A stretch of 64,000 bases of DNA from Marispirochaeta sp963667435 (GTDB lineage: Bacteria > Spirochaetota > Spirochaetia > JC444 > Marispirochaetaceae): the NCBI GenBank assembly GCA_963667435.1, contig OY763414.1:1860001-1924000 (forward strand), in the 5' to 3' direction. Below, one piece after another: positions 34,826 to 43,680 of the stretch. A program made the position numbers and the translations under genes. Under the pieces are notes generated by a model. The model was not told the DNA's origin and made no database searches. It saw only the letters and a list, made by a program, of their open reading frames with translations. Numbering within the stretch: the stretch's first letter is position 1; each line of letters starts with the position of its first letter.

Positions 34826-35743
34826 ATGAAGATCAACGCGGAAAACCTTGCCGAACCGTTCAGACTACAAGACTACTGTGAAACTGCCGGAGGATATGAA
34901 ATTCCCCCCGGTTCAATGACACTAAGCCTCTATCAGGCTTCGCAACTGAAAGTACTGTCCGCGCTTGCCTGGACAACCTACCCCGGATGGCAGATTTCAT
35001 CACGAGTCAGACCGGAAAGCTATCTGATGCTGATTCTTAAGGGAAAAGGCAGTTTAAACCTCTACAGCAGCCGAGGTACATGCACCTTCGGACCGGGTTC
35101 TGTACTTATTATTCCTGAAAACCGCAAACATCAGATTGTTCCAGCCCGGGGAGAAAGAATAAAGACACTTATTTTCCGCTTTCATTTGCGATACCGTGGT
35201 CTTCTGGATACATTTGCCCTGGTCGATATGGAGGGGGATCTGACTCATGCAGGAGAAGAAACCTGTAAACAGTTACAGGATCTGTGCGAGGCATTTGCAA
35301 GAAGAACCCCCGGCTGGGAAAAAGCGGTTGAAGCAGGTCTGCAGGTATTACTGTATCCTGTTTTTCTCAGAACCCCCGGATGCAGCTGCACAAGTCAAAG
35401 CACGGGAAAGATTGAAGCCATCCCGAAACTGTACCCTGCCTTCGACTATATTCGGAAAAACCTGCAGAATCCTTCTCTGAATATCTCTTCGATTGCCGGG
35501 ATATGCGGATTCAGTCAGGTGTATCTGAGAAAGCTCTTCAGGAAATACATCGGGATGTCTCCCATGGAGTACATCATGGAAGAACGGATAAAGCAGAGCA
35601 TAGAGATGCTGCAAACAACCGATTTCCCCGTTGAAACCATAGCCGCGGCCTGCGGGTTTACATCATCCTCCTGGTTTTACCGTTCATTTAAACAGCTTAA
35701 AGGGAGCAGTCCGGGGAGTTTCCGGCGTCTGTATTATAGCTGA
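34826..35743 (+). CDS. AraC-family transcriptional regulator with cupin domain
   Basis: Residues 50-150 resemble a cupin ligand-binding domain (YLMLILKGKGSLNLY, GPGSVLIIPENRKHQI). The C-terminus has the two AraC helix-turn-helix units (ISSIAGICGFSQVYLRKLF and IAAACGFTSSSWFYRSFK). Length 305 residues is usual. It probably senses a sugar or sugar acid and controls the divergent UroD-like gene, 86 nt away, and perhaps TRAP operon 1. No ribosome site stands out before the ATG at 34826. Confidence 0.92.
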   Translation: MKINAENLAEPFRLQDYCETAGGYEIPPGSMTLSLYQASQLKVLSALAWTTYPGWQISSRVRPESYLMLILKGKGSLNLYSSRGTCTFGPGSVLIIPENRKHQIVPARGERIKTLIFRFHLRYRGLLDTFALVDMEGDLTHAGEETCKQLQDLCEAFARRTPGWEKAVEAGLQVLLYPVFLRTPGCSCTSQSTGKIEAIPKLYPAFDYIRKNLQNPSLNISSIAGICGFSQVYLRKLFRKYIGMSPMEYIMEERIKQSIEMLQTTDFPVETIAAACGFTSSSWFYRSFKQLKGSSPGSFRRLYYS

Positions 35744-35751
35744 GACTGAAA

Positions 35752-35994
35752 TCAGAATTTCATAAGAAAAGGTACGGAAGACTCATCCACCTCATGAACA
35801 GTATTACGTATTTCCTGTTCCATCCACCACTTATCATCAAAGAGTCGGGTCTCTTCCTTCACAACCCGTCGGAATACAGGGTTGTAGATAAATACCCGGC
35901 CGGAGACAGTTTTTCCCTCGTCAACATCAGTGATGTGGTAGTAGCGCTCTTCCCGTTCGCCGCCGAACTCTTTGTACCAGCGGGATTCCTTCAT
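35752..35994 (-). CDS. Small hypothetical protein (80 aa)
   Basis: The sequence is highly charged with several Trp and Tyr residues and the strand-like segments ERYYHITDVDEG and GRVFIYNP. I do not recognise the fold. The frame ends 8 nt from the AraC stop, and codon use resembles real genes rather than a shadow. A GAGG sits directly before the ATG at a spacing too short to be ideal, so the start is uncertain. No partner is obvious. Confidence 0.5.
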   Translation of the reverse strand: MKESRWYKEFGGEREERYYHITDVDEGKTVSGRVFIYNPVFRRVVKEETRLFDDKWWMEQEIRNTVHEVDESSVPFLMKF

Positions 35995-36110
35995 ACCTCA
36001 ATGGTAATTCCCGGGCTGATTCGGGGCAAGTAAAAAAAGCGGTTCTGCGGCTTGATCTCTCCATCCCCGGGGGATTACCATGAAACCCAGTTGCCGCAAA
36101 GGAGCCTACC

Positions 36111-37550
36111 ATGGGAAAAATGACCCTGATGCTGCTGTTTCCTTTACTCCTTGTACCACTTTACAGTCAAAACAGCAGCGACTTCTCAAACTGGCTCAAC
36201 CGGGAACGTCAGGCTTTTCAGGGATACAGAGAGAAGGAAGACAGAGAGTTCCATGACTATCTGCGCCGGGAGTGGGAAGCCTATACCGCAAGAAAGGGTC
36301 TGAAACTGTATGAAGAGCCCAAAAATCCACGCCAGCCGGCATTGATTTCAGGGACCGCATCCATTGCCGGACGCCCGGAACTGTACAGCTGGAATAACGG
36401 AAGCACATCGCGAAACAGGGCCAACACCTTCCTTGATTACTCTCTTCGGGGCGCCCCCTCAACAATGGTTGATCTTTTCGGTGTATCATTGCGTCTGCCC
36501 CAACCGCAGAAGAATCTTCCACAGCTGAAAAGCAGTGACCCCAGGGATATTGCAGACTTTTTCACCGAGCTGTCAGAGACAGACCTTTCTGCTTTGGAAG
36601 CAGCCCTGGAAAAGGCGGCAAAGGACCTTAATCTACAGGACTGGGGTTATACCCGGTTGGTGTATGCCTTTGCATCCAGAGAAGCAGGAAATACAGCTGC
36701 AAAATCTTATCCCCTTACCTGGTACCTGTTGCTACGGGCCGGCTATGATGTCCGCCTTGCCACGGACGGCACTGAAGCAGGATATTATCTGCTTCTGCCG
36801 GCAAACCGTAAACTCTACAACATACCCTTTGCCGGAATAGATGATAAGGTCTTTTACTTTTTCGATTTTTCCGGTAGAGACAGACAGCCTACCCGTTTTT
36901 TCACCTATCCCGAAGGTCATCCCGGAGCAAGTCGCAGTATGGAAGTCTCGTTCAGAACTCAGCCAGGTCTGCCCGAAGCAGCACAGAAAAGAACCCTTGT
37001 TTTTGATTTCCAGGGGACCCGATATGAGATATCCCTGCAGTATGACCAGGGGATAGTGGAATTTTACAGTGAGTTCCCCCAGACAGATTTTTCCGCCTAC
37101 ATGGAAGCAGGAACCTCCAATATTTTTACCGCATCTATCCGTTCAAACCTGCAGCCCCTGATAGAAAAGATGCCCCCCCGGGATGCAGTCAATTTCCTGC
37201 TTCGCCTGGTACAGTCAGGTCTCTCATACAGAACCGATCAGGATCAGTTCAACCATGAAAAATGGATGGTCCCGGAAGAGACCATCCATTATCCTTACTC
37301 AGACTGTGACGACCGTGCGTTGCTGTTTTCCTGGCTGATAAAAGAACTGCTTGGTTACGAAGTCCTTGGCATTCAATGGACCGGACATGCATCCACTGCA
37401 GTGGCCATTCCCGGTTCCGGCGAAGGAACACTGTTTTCCTACAGGGGAAAACAGTGGACTCTGTGCGATCCGACCTTCCTCGGCGCGGATGCGGGAATGG
37501 TAATGCCCGCCTACAGCGGGAAGTCGTTCACCATCATTGAGGCTGAATAG
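36111..37550 (+). CDS. Secreted transglutaminase-like cysteine protease/transferase
   Basis: A signal peptide (LLFPLLLVPLYSQ) is followed by an N-terminal charged helical region (about 25-70), a mid-section of unknown fold and a C-terminal transglutaminase-like domain. The triad reads YPYSDCDDRALLFSWLI (Cys), WTGHASTAV (His) and LCDPTFLGA (Asp). Such domains in bacteria often cleave or rearrange peptide bonds in wall or surface proteins. The protein is 479 residues, probably periplasmic or surface-exposed. Its 3' end overlaps the MATE transporter gene by 17 nt in convergent orientation. Confidence 0.8.
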   Translation: MGKMTLMLLFPLLLVPLYSQNSSDFSNWLNRERQAFQGYREKEDREFHDYLRREWEAYTARKGLKLYEEPKNPRQPALISGTASIAGRPELYSWNNGSTSRNRANTFLDYSLRGAPSTMVDLFGVSLRLPQPQKNLPQLKSSDPRDIADFFTELSETDLSALEAALEKAAKDLNLQDWGYTRLVYAFASREAGNTAAKSYPLTWYLLLRAGYDVRLATDGTEAGYYLLLPANRKLYNIPFAGIDDKVFYFFDFSGRDRQPTRFFTYPEGHPGASRSMEVSFRTQPGLPEAAQKRTLVFDFQGTRYEISLQYDQGIVEFYSEFPQTDFSAYMEAGTSNIFTASIRSNLQPLIEKMPPRDAVNFLLRLVQSGLSYRTDQDQFNHEKWMVPEETIHYPYSDCDDRALLFSWLIKELLGYEVLGIQWTGHASTAVAIPGSGEGTLFSYRGKQWTLCDPTFLGADAGMVMPAYSGKSFTIIEAE

Positions 37551-38895
37551 AGTTCAATTCAAGGTCTTTTATTGTACGAGTAAGCCAAAGGTATGCAAAC
37601 AAACCACCCAGAACATTTGTAACAGTGGCGGCGGCAAATACCCCTTTCCAACCGAAGAACATACGCAGAACAAAAGCAACAGGAATATAAAGTACAAACA
37701 TGCGGGACAGACTTACCATGGCAGAACGGAACGGTTGATTCAGTCCGTTAAAACCGGATCCGGAGATTAAGAGCATACCGTGAATTCCGTAACTCGCACT
37801 TACAAGAAGAAGGAAAGAGGCAGTAACCTCTATTACAGATACACTGGAGGTAAATATGCCTCCAATAACAAAGCGGAAGGGTATAAGCAGAACAGTTAGC
37901 ATAAGCCCCCAGGCCAGGGAATACCCGGCACCGGCTTTTACTCCCCGCAGGGTTCGAGTCCATTCCCGGGCTGCGGAGTTCTGCCCCACAAACGGGACCA
38001 TTACAGCCGCCAGAGCCCGCATAAAGCTTAAGGCAAGGGTTTCTATCCTGGTGGCAACTCCGAAGCCGGCTACAACATCAGTTCCATAGACCGCAATCAG
38101 CCGTGTCACAATTCCCACCGAGACGGGCATTATCATATTTGTTGCAGTTGCGGGTACGGCGAGCCGAAAAAGACGGCCCCAATTCCCCATTAAAACTCCG
38201 AAGCTCAGCCCCTCAAACCCGAGCATTTTCTCCCGTCGGATAAGAATAAGCAGAGATATACTGAGAGTGGTCATCCGCCCGAAAACAGTTGCCAGGGCAG
38301 CTCCCTTTATTCCCAGAAACGGAAAAGGGCCTATACCGAAAATAAGAAGAGGGTCCATTATTGCATTCATGGAAGCGCCGATAAGCATGATCATCGCGGG
38401 AATCCTGGTATCACCGGTTGCCCTGAGAGCATTGTTCCCGACCATGGGAATAACCACGAAAGGCATGCCTATAAGCCATATCTGCATATAATCGAGAATA
38501 AGCATCATGGTACGACTGTCAGCACCCAACATGGTGAAGATAAAACGCAGAAGGGGAAAAAGCAGAATAATCAGCACCACTACGGTGGCAAGAGCCAGAA
38601 GGAGACCGCTGGTGACAATGCGCCGTACTTCTCCATGATCTCCGCTCCCGATTGCCCGGGCAGCAAGTGCGGAAGTCCCTACCCCTATGCCCAGTGCTAT
38701 GCTGTTAACCACAAAAACCAGGGGAAAGGTGAAACTCATTGCTGCCAGGGGAATTGTACCGAGACGGCCAACAAAGAAGGTGTCCACCAGGTTAAAAGCC
38801 ACCATACCCAGAATACCGGCCAACATTGGCACAGCCATTCTGAACACCCGGACCGCAGGAGAACCGGACAGTAGAGACCTGCGCTGTTTACTCAT
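37534..38895 (-). CDS. MATE-family efflux transporter
   Basis: A 453-residue protein with twelve predicted membrane helices and the two-fold MATE pattern, including VDTFFVGRLGTIPLAAMS at the N-terminus and a matching repeat in the second half. It would export drugs or small cations with sodium or proton exchange. It is monocistronic, convergent with the transglutaminase-like gene and divergent from the ZIP gene. No convincing ribosome site precedes the ATG at 38895, but the N-terminus fits the family well. Confidence 0.92.
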   Translation of the reverse strand: MSKQRRSLLSGSPAVRVFRMAVPMLAGILGMVAFNLVDTFFVGRLGTIPLAAMSFTFPLVFVVNSIALGIGVGTSALAARAIGSGDHGEVRRIVTSGLLLALATVVVLIILLFPLLRFIFTMLGADSRTMMLILDYMQIWLIGMPFVVIPMVGNNALRATGDTRIPAMIMLIGASMNAIMDPLLIFGIGPFPFLGIKGAALATVFGRMTTLSISLLILIRREKMLGFEGLSFGVLMGNWGRLFRLAVPATATNMIMPVSVGIVTRLIAVYGTDVVAGFGVATRIETLALSFMRALAAVMVPFVGQNSAAREWTRTLRGVKAGAGYSLAWGLMLTVLLIPFRFVIGGIFTSSVSVIEVTASFLLLVSASYGIHGMLLISGSGFNGLNQPFRSAMVSLSRMFVLYIPVAFVLRMFFGWKGVFAAATVTNVLGGLFAYLWLTRTIKDLELNSIQPQ

Positions 38896-38982
38896 ATAAT
38901 ACAGAGAGTTACATATAGTGCCTTTCGGTACAATAGTTTTTTTCGTATATTAAAAACAAATTATAATATAAGGAGAGTCCTT

Positions 38983-39795
38983 ATGCTTGAATGGCTTGCA
39001 GGCTTCAACCCGATAATCCAGGCTCTTATCGGAACACTTTTCACCTATTTTGTTACTGCCCTGGGAGCTGCCATGGTGTTCTTCTTCAAAACAGTGGAGA
39101 AGAAGTATCTGGACGGCATGCTCGGTTTTGCAGCAGGCGTTATGATTGCCGCAAGTTTCTGGTCGCTCCTGGCCCCATCCATCGATTTGGCAGAAGAGAT
39201 GGGAGCAATACCCTGGATCCCTCCGGTAGTTGGCTTCCTGATGGGCGGCGTGTTCCTCCGCCTATTAGACAGAGTTCTGCCCCACCTGCACATAGGTGAA
39301 CCCATTGAAAAAGCGGAAGGTCTGCATACCCAATGGAAAAAGAGTATCCTGATGGTTATGGCGATAACGCTTCACAATATTCCGGAAGGCCTTGCAGTGG
39401 GTGTCGCCTTCGGTGCCGTGGCCGCCGGCATTCCCTCAGCATCAATGGCAGGCGCAGTTGCTCTGGCCCTGGGAATCGGCATCCAGAACTTCCCGGAAGG
39501 CGCGGCAGTTTCCGTTCCACTGCGAAGAGAAGGCTTAAGCCGTAAAAAAGCCTTTATGTACGGACAATTCTCCGGCATGGTAGAGCCCGTAGCCGGAGTC
39601 CTCGGAGCAGCCCTCGTTCTTGTCATGCGGCCGATCCTTCCCTACGCCCTGGCTTTTGCCGCGGGAGCCATGATATTTGTCGTAGTGGAAGAGGCGATTC
39701 CGGAGTCACAAAGCTCAGGGAATACTCACGTAGCTACCCTCGGAGCAATGGTAGGATTTGCGGTTATGATGAGCCTGGATGTAGCTTTGGGGTAA
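38983..39795 (+). CDS. ZIP-family divalent metal transporter
   Basis: A 270-residue, eight-helix ZIP protein. The metal-binding motif HNIPEGLAVGVAFG in helix 4 and the partner NFPEGAAVSVPL in helix 5 are intact. It probably imports zinc, iron or manganese. AAGGAG lies well spaced before the ATG at 38983. The gene stands alone, divergent from the MATE gene, with an AT-rich upstream stretch that includes a TATAAT hexamer. Confidence 0.93.
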   Translation: MLEWLAGFNPIIQALIGTLFTYFVTALGAAMVFFFKTVEKKYLDGMLGFAAGVMIAASFWSLLAPSIDLAEEMGAIPWIPPVVGFLMGGVFLRLLDRVLPHLHIGEPIEKAEGLHTQWKKSILMVMAITLHNIPEGLAVGVAFGAVAAGIPSASMAGAVALALGIGIQNFPEGAAVSVPLRREGLSRKKAFMYGQFSGMVEPVAGVLGAALVLVMRPILPYALAFAAGAMIFVVVEEAIPESQSSGNTHVATLGAMVGFAVMMSLDVALG

Positions 39796-39865
39796 GGGTA
39801 TCGAAAGTTGCGGATGCCAGGCCTCTGATTCTGCATAATTCTGCAGGTGAATATCATGAAATATG

Positions 39866-39921
39866 GTAACATTATTGTTGAATAGTAACATACATAATGT
39901 TATTATTCACATACAATGTTA
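39866..39921. promoter_or_regulatory. Clustered TAACAT/ATGTTA repeats over the start of the AbiEii-like operon
   Basis: GTAACAT occurs at 39866 and 39885, and ATGTTA at 39897 and 39916. The copy at 39886-39902 forms the inverted repeat TAACAT-5 nt-ATGTTA, and the last ATGTTA includes the start codon. The array is what an autoregulating antitoxin would bind. Confidence 0.55.
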
Positions 39922-40902
39922 AATATGATATATTCAGATAACACTTCCCGCATTATCGCATACATAGAAAAAACCCTTGGAGTCAAACCCGGAATCCATG
40001 CATGGGAGGGCAAAAATAATCTGCCCCTCCTTCTCCGGGAACAGTATGCATTTTATTTAATCCATATTTCCGATACTGATTGTCTGGTTTTCACTGCAAA
40101 CCGGGAAAACCAAAACACACCCGCCGTTATTCTGAAACACAGTAAAATGCTTCAACAGTACTGGACCGGGCGTATTATCTATTCTGGAAACAGTTTGTCT
40201 TCAACCAACCGTACAAGATTGATTCAGGCAAAAGTGCCATTCATTATCCCGGAAAAACAGCTCTACCTTCCGTTCTTTGGAATCGATCTTAGAGAAATCT
40301 TTCCGGCAGAGAAGAAAAAAAGTGAAAAAATCAGCCCCTCTTCACAATTGCTTATACTTGGACAACTGTATAAAAAAGGGTGGATAACAAATTCACCCTC
40401 CAGGATGGCAGAAAAACTAGGCATATCTAATATGTCAATAGGCAGAGCTTTCAGTGAATTGGAACTCCATGACATTGCATCAATAAAAATATCTGGAAAA
40501 GAGAAAACCCTGAAGTTTAGGATGCACGGAAAAGAGCTTTGGGAAAGAGTCCTTTCTCTTCTGAAATCTCCAGTTACCTCTTTTAAAACGATTCCCTATC
40601 TGGAGAATAAGAATCTGGTACTGGCAGGTAATTCCGCTCTTTCCTGTTATTCAATGTTGGCTGAACCTGAGGTAAAAACTTTTGCCCTCTTTAACAGAGA
40701 AAAAACTAATAGACGTGATCATGATACACTGAATACCATTACAAATGAAGAAATGATCATTCAAAAATGGGCTTATGATCCCCGGGTTTTATCCATAGAG
40801 GGAATCGCAGATCCACTATCAGTTTATCTTGAATTTCTTGATACAGAAGATGAAAGGATAGAACAGGCGCTGGAAAACTTACTCGGAGATATTACATGGT
40901 AG
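39916..40902 (+). CDS. Winged-helix protein paired with a nucleotidyltransferase (AbiEi-like candidate antitoxin)
   Basis: A 328-residue protein with a predicted winged helix near residues 135-185 (SRMAEKLGISNMSIGRAFSELE) and a C-terminal region of unknown fold. It overlaps by 7 nt a gene for an AbiEii-like nucleotidyltransferase. This order (DNA-binding protein, then nucleotidyltransferase) is that of type IV toxin-antitoxin and abortive-infection modules. The start has no ribosome site; ATG 39916 or 39925 both lie in an AT-rich repeat array. Base composition is lower in GC than flanking genes, which suggests transfer. Assignment as antitoxin is inference. Confidence 0.68.
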   Translation: MLNMIYSDNTSRIIAYIEKTLGVKPGIHAWEGKNNLPLLLREQYAFYLIHISDTDCLVFTANRENQNTPAVILKHSKMLQQYWTGRIIYSGNSLSSTNRTRLIQAKVPFIIPEKQLYLPFFGIDLREIFPAEKKKSEKISPSSQLLILGQLYKKGWITNSPSRMAEKLGISNMSIGRAFSELELHDIASIKISGKEKTLKFRMHGKELWERVLSLLKSPVTSFKTIPYLENKNLVLAGNSALSCYSMLAEPEVKTFALFNREKTNRRDHDTLNTITNEEMIIQKWAYDPRVLSIEGIADPLSVYLEFLDTEDERIEQALENLLGDITW

Positions 40903-41657
40903 AAGGCCTTGATCTGTTCAAAGAACATTTCAAAGGGTTTGAGGACCGCTATGTACTTATTGGGGGATCCGCTTCAAGTATCATCATGGAAGAATCCGGA
41001 GCAGATTTCAGAGCTACAAAAGATCTTGATATAGTCCTCTGTAAAGAAACTCTTGATGCCGATTTCGCAGAAAAGTTCCGGGAATTCATCGAGTTGGGCA
41101 GGTACTCAAACAGGCAAAAAAGTACCGGCAAAAAACTTCTTTACCGATTCCACACTCCGCAGGATAAGAGCTACCCCTACATGCTTGAACTGTTCTCCCG
41201 GATCCCGGGTTTTATGGAAATTAACAATTGGGATTCAAAGCTTGTCCCGATTCGTATTGATACAGATGATGAAAGCCTTTCCGCTATTCTTATAGATTCC
41301 GGCTACTATAATTTAATATACACAAACAGAAGGATAATTAATGGACTACCGATTGTGGGTCCGGAAATCCTGATTCCCCTGAAGGCACGGGCTTGGCTGG
41401 ACCTGACCGAACGAAAAGATTCAGGAGAACATATTGATTCGAAAAATATTAGAAAACACAGAAATGATATATTCAGATTATTCCCCCTCCTCCCGGGAGA
41501 TCTTTCCATTCATTTCCCGCAGCAGATTAAAGCAGACCTTAAACAGTTCTCTGATAGAATAAAATCAGATTCAGGACTCAATCTAAGGTCTCTCGGAATA
41601 AGAACGCTTTCCATGGATGAAGTTATTTCAGAGATGAAGCGTCTTTACGGCATATAA
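40896..41657 (+). CDS. Nucleotidyltransferase of the AbiEii/MenT-like type (candidate toxin)
   Basis: The N-terminus has the polymerase-beta-type nucleotidyltransferase signature: VLIGGSASSIIME followed by ATKDLDIVL, giving the Gly-rich motif and the paired Asp ligands. A helical C-terminal domain completes 253 residues, about the length of AbiEii-like or MenT toxins, which transfer nucleotides to RNA or proteins. It is co-translated with the upstream winged-helix protein. A housekeeping nucleotidyltransferase is an alternative, but the paired layout, AT-rich bases and isolated position favour a defence or stability module. Confidence 0.72.
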   Translation: MVEGLDLFKEHFKGFEDRYVLIGGSASSIIMEESGADFRATKDLDIVLCKETLDADFAEKFREFIELGRYSNRQKSTGKKLLYRFHTPQDKSYPYMLELFSRIPGFMEINNWDSKLVPIRIDTDDESLSAILIDSGYYNLIYTNRRIINGLPIVGPEILIPLKARAWLDLTERKDSGEHIDSKNIRKHRNDIFRLFPLLPGDLSIHFPQQIKADLKQFSDRIKSDSGLNLRSLGIRTLSMDEVISEMKRLYGI

Positions 41658-41748
41658 TTTTCAGGGAGAAATTTTATTTAAGCAGTTCAACGATCTGCAA
41701 TTAAGGTGATGATTACCCTGGAAAAACGCTCTGACCTCTTTGCACGGC

Positions 41749-41783
41749 AAAAAAAACGGCTTTGAAGATATACTTCAAAGCCG
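41749..41783 (-). terminator. Rho-independent terminator of the DUF2202 gene
   Basis: A perfect 11-bp stem (CGGCTTTGAAG paired with CTTCAAAGCCG, 5-nt loop) is followed on the minus strand by a run of eight U residues. Confidence 0.92.
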
Positions 41784-41809
41784 CCGCTATGTAAAACTAT
41801 AATGTAAAA

Positions 41810-42613
41810 TCAGAAAACATAACGGGGATCATCAATAGGTGCAGTTTCCTGGTTAATATTAATAACCTTTTCCAGGTAAGACTGGCTGATAAACTGTGCA
41901 TCGTAGGATTCGTCTTCACGGTCCAGCTGCCGGACAAATGAACGCAGGTGATTCCGGCTTCCCTTCATAAGGTTTTGATACAATATCCCTATATCTTCAT
42001 TGTCAGACCTGGCAACCGCATCCTGCAGATCTTTTATATCCAGATCTTCAATCGTGGCACCTATATTCAGAGCGGCAACAATAGAGCTGCGCCCTTCCGC
42101 GGTAAGAGAATCATAGAGCTTCTGCAATTCGGAATTCTCAAATACTCCGGGAGCAGTATCTGCAGCAGGATCTTCCAGGCCATAACGGTCCAGAAGCAGC
42201 TTTATTGAATCCATATGCTGCTGCTCGCTGCGGGCAATATTATTGAATACCGGAATATTCCAGGTTTCATACAGAGCCGCGTATACGTCCCGGGCAAGTT
42301 TTTCCTCTTCTCTCATATAGGTGAGGTCGCGAACCTCAGCAGTATCTACAGATTCCTTTTCAGTTGCTTCAAGCAGAACCTGCATATCCCCGGTAAATCC
42401 CACCTCATAGCCGTATGCACCTCCGGTACCGTTTCCTGCAGCACTTCGGCCTGCACCATTACCCCGGCCGCCGCCCATTCCGCCGCCGGACCCGTCACGA
42501 AGTCCCTGTCCCTGTCCTCCATAAACAGATTCCTGGGATCCATTTGCAAAAAGCAGTCCTGCTGCCGCGACAACCAAAGAAATAACAAGAACAGTAAGGA
42601 TGATTTTCTTCAT
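41810..42613 (-). CDS. DUF2202 ferritin-like protein with glycine-rich linker
   Basis: A signal peptide (VLVISLVVAAAGLLFANG) is followed by a Gly/Arg-rich linker (about 33-66) and a ferritin-like four-helix domain of the DUF2202 family. Candidate metal ligands are YMREEEKLARDVYAAL, IARSEQQHMDSI with ExxH, and SRNHLRSF. The protein is exported and may bind iron or copper. It is divergent from an operon of a NapH-like Fe-S protein and a two-component system, with a shared regulatory region, so it probably responds to the same signal. A good terminator follows. Confidence 0.85.
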   Translation of the reverse strand: MKKIILTVLVISLVVAAAGLLFANGSQESVYGGQGQGLRDGSGGGMGGGRGNGAGRSAAGNGTGGAYGYEVGFTGDMQVLLEATEKESVDTAEVRDLTYMREEEKLARDVYAALYETWNIPVFNNIARSEQQHMDSIKLLLDRYGLEDPAADTAPGVFENSELQKLYDSLTAEGRSSIVAALNIGATIEDLDIKDLQDAVARSDNEDIGILYQNLMKGSRNHLRSFVRQLDREDESYDAQFISQSYLEKVININQETAPIDDPRYVF

Positions 42614-42709
42614 CGTACACCTCCAATCAGTGAATATGAAATAAATCTATCCGGCCAGTGTGGAGATCATGTGAAGATAATCTGAAAGATTCGTGGACAT
42701 TCATGTTGA

Positions 42710-42731
42710 TTCTTCACTATTTCTTCACATT
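42710..42731 (+). promoter_or_regulatory. 11-bp direct repeat of OmpR/PhoB type
   Basis: TTCTTCAC at 42710-42717 and 42721-42728 are repeated with an 11-bp period (7-bp units with 4-nt spacers), the binding pattern of OmpR-family regulators. An inverted copy, GTGAAGA, lies at 42671-42677. The OmpR-type regulator encoded at 44443 is the natural candidate. Confidence 0.6.
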
Positions 42732-42830
42732 TCCTCCATCATCCCTCCACAGGAGTAAAATATTCTCTATACTATCATCATATATGTGGAACGATTTTCG
42801 TTCTCATTAAAAGATCAGAGGAGAGCAGAA

Positions 42831-43679
42831 ATGGCAAAGAACCGGAAAAAAAGCGGTAGAATACGCCGGAGTATTCAGATTTTCTTTTTTGTGCTGATAG
42901 CCCTGATAGCGGTAAATCACAGCATTGCTGAAACAGGATTTGAAATACCCCTTGTAGGAGCCGCCTCTCTGCATGCGGTATGTCCCTTCGGAGGAGTAGT
43001 CTCTATCTATCAATACATTACCGCCGGGACCTTCGTAAAGAAAATCCATGAGGCTTCCTTTATCCTCATGTGGATTGTTTTCGCATTGGCCATAGCATTC
43101 GGGCCGGTTTTCTGCGGATGGATCTGCCCTTTCGGAAGTTTTCAGGAGCTTCTGGGCAAAGTCGGAAAAAAGATTTTTAAAAGACGTTACAACACCTTTA
43201 TACCTCCCCGGATTGACCGTATACTCCGCTATCTGCGTTACCTGCTCCTCGCACAGGTTATCTATATGACAGCCCGGTCGGGAACACTTCTTTTTGCCGA
43301 TATTGATCCCTACTATGCACTCTTCAATTTCTGGACCGGTGAGGTTGCCATATCAGCATATATTGTCCTTGCCATTGTAATGCTGGCCTCTCTTTTTGTG
43401 GAACGGCCTTTCTGCAAGTATGCCTGTCCCTATGGAGCAGTACTGGGACTTACCAACCTGTTCCGGATTTTCGGAATTAAACGGAATGCCCAGACCTGCA
43501 TCGATTGTAAAGCCTGCGACAAAGTCTGTCCCATGAACATTGAGGTTTCAACCGGAGACAGGGTTCGCAGTCATCAGTGTATAAGCTGTATGAAGTGTAC
43601 CAGCGAGCAGTTCTGTCCTGTTGAATCCACAGTAGAGATGGCCTTCGGATCCATCGAGACAAAAAAACTGGAGGTATAA
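42831..43679 (+). CDS. NapH-like membrane Fe-S protein
   Basis: About five membrane helices carry the paired motifs CGWICPFG and CKYACPYG, which mark the NapH/RdxA/NosR-type membrane electron carriers. A C-terminal domain with two [4Fe-4S] ferredoxin motifs follows (CIDCKACDKVCP and CISCMKC...CP). It likely moves electrons between quinols and a periplasmic partner. The ATG at 42831 has AGAGGAGA upstream; a longer frame from 42786 lacks a site. It heads an operon with a small partner protein, an OmpR-type regulator and a kinase. No nitrate or nitrous oxide reductase is nearby. Confidence 0.9.
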   Translation: MAKNRKKSGRIRRSIQIFFFVLIALIAVNHSIAETGFEIPLVGAASLHAVCPFGGVVSIYQYITAGTFVKKIHEASFILMWIVFALAIAFGPVFCGWICPFGSFQELLGKVGKKIFKRRYNTFIPPRIDRILRYLRYLLLAQVIYMTARSGTLLFADIDPYYALFNFWTGEVAISAYIVLAIVMLASLFVERPFCKYACPYGAVLGLTNLFRIFGIKRNAQTCIDCKACDKVCPMNIEVSTGDRVRSHQCISCMKCTSEQFCPVESTVEMAFGSIETKKLEV

Positions 43680-43680
43680 A

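Noticed and set aside
33912..34829. A 305-residue open frame antisense to the UroD-like gene
   Set aside because: Its sequence is low-complexity and basic with no domain, while the opposite strand carries clear UroD motifs.
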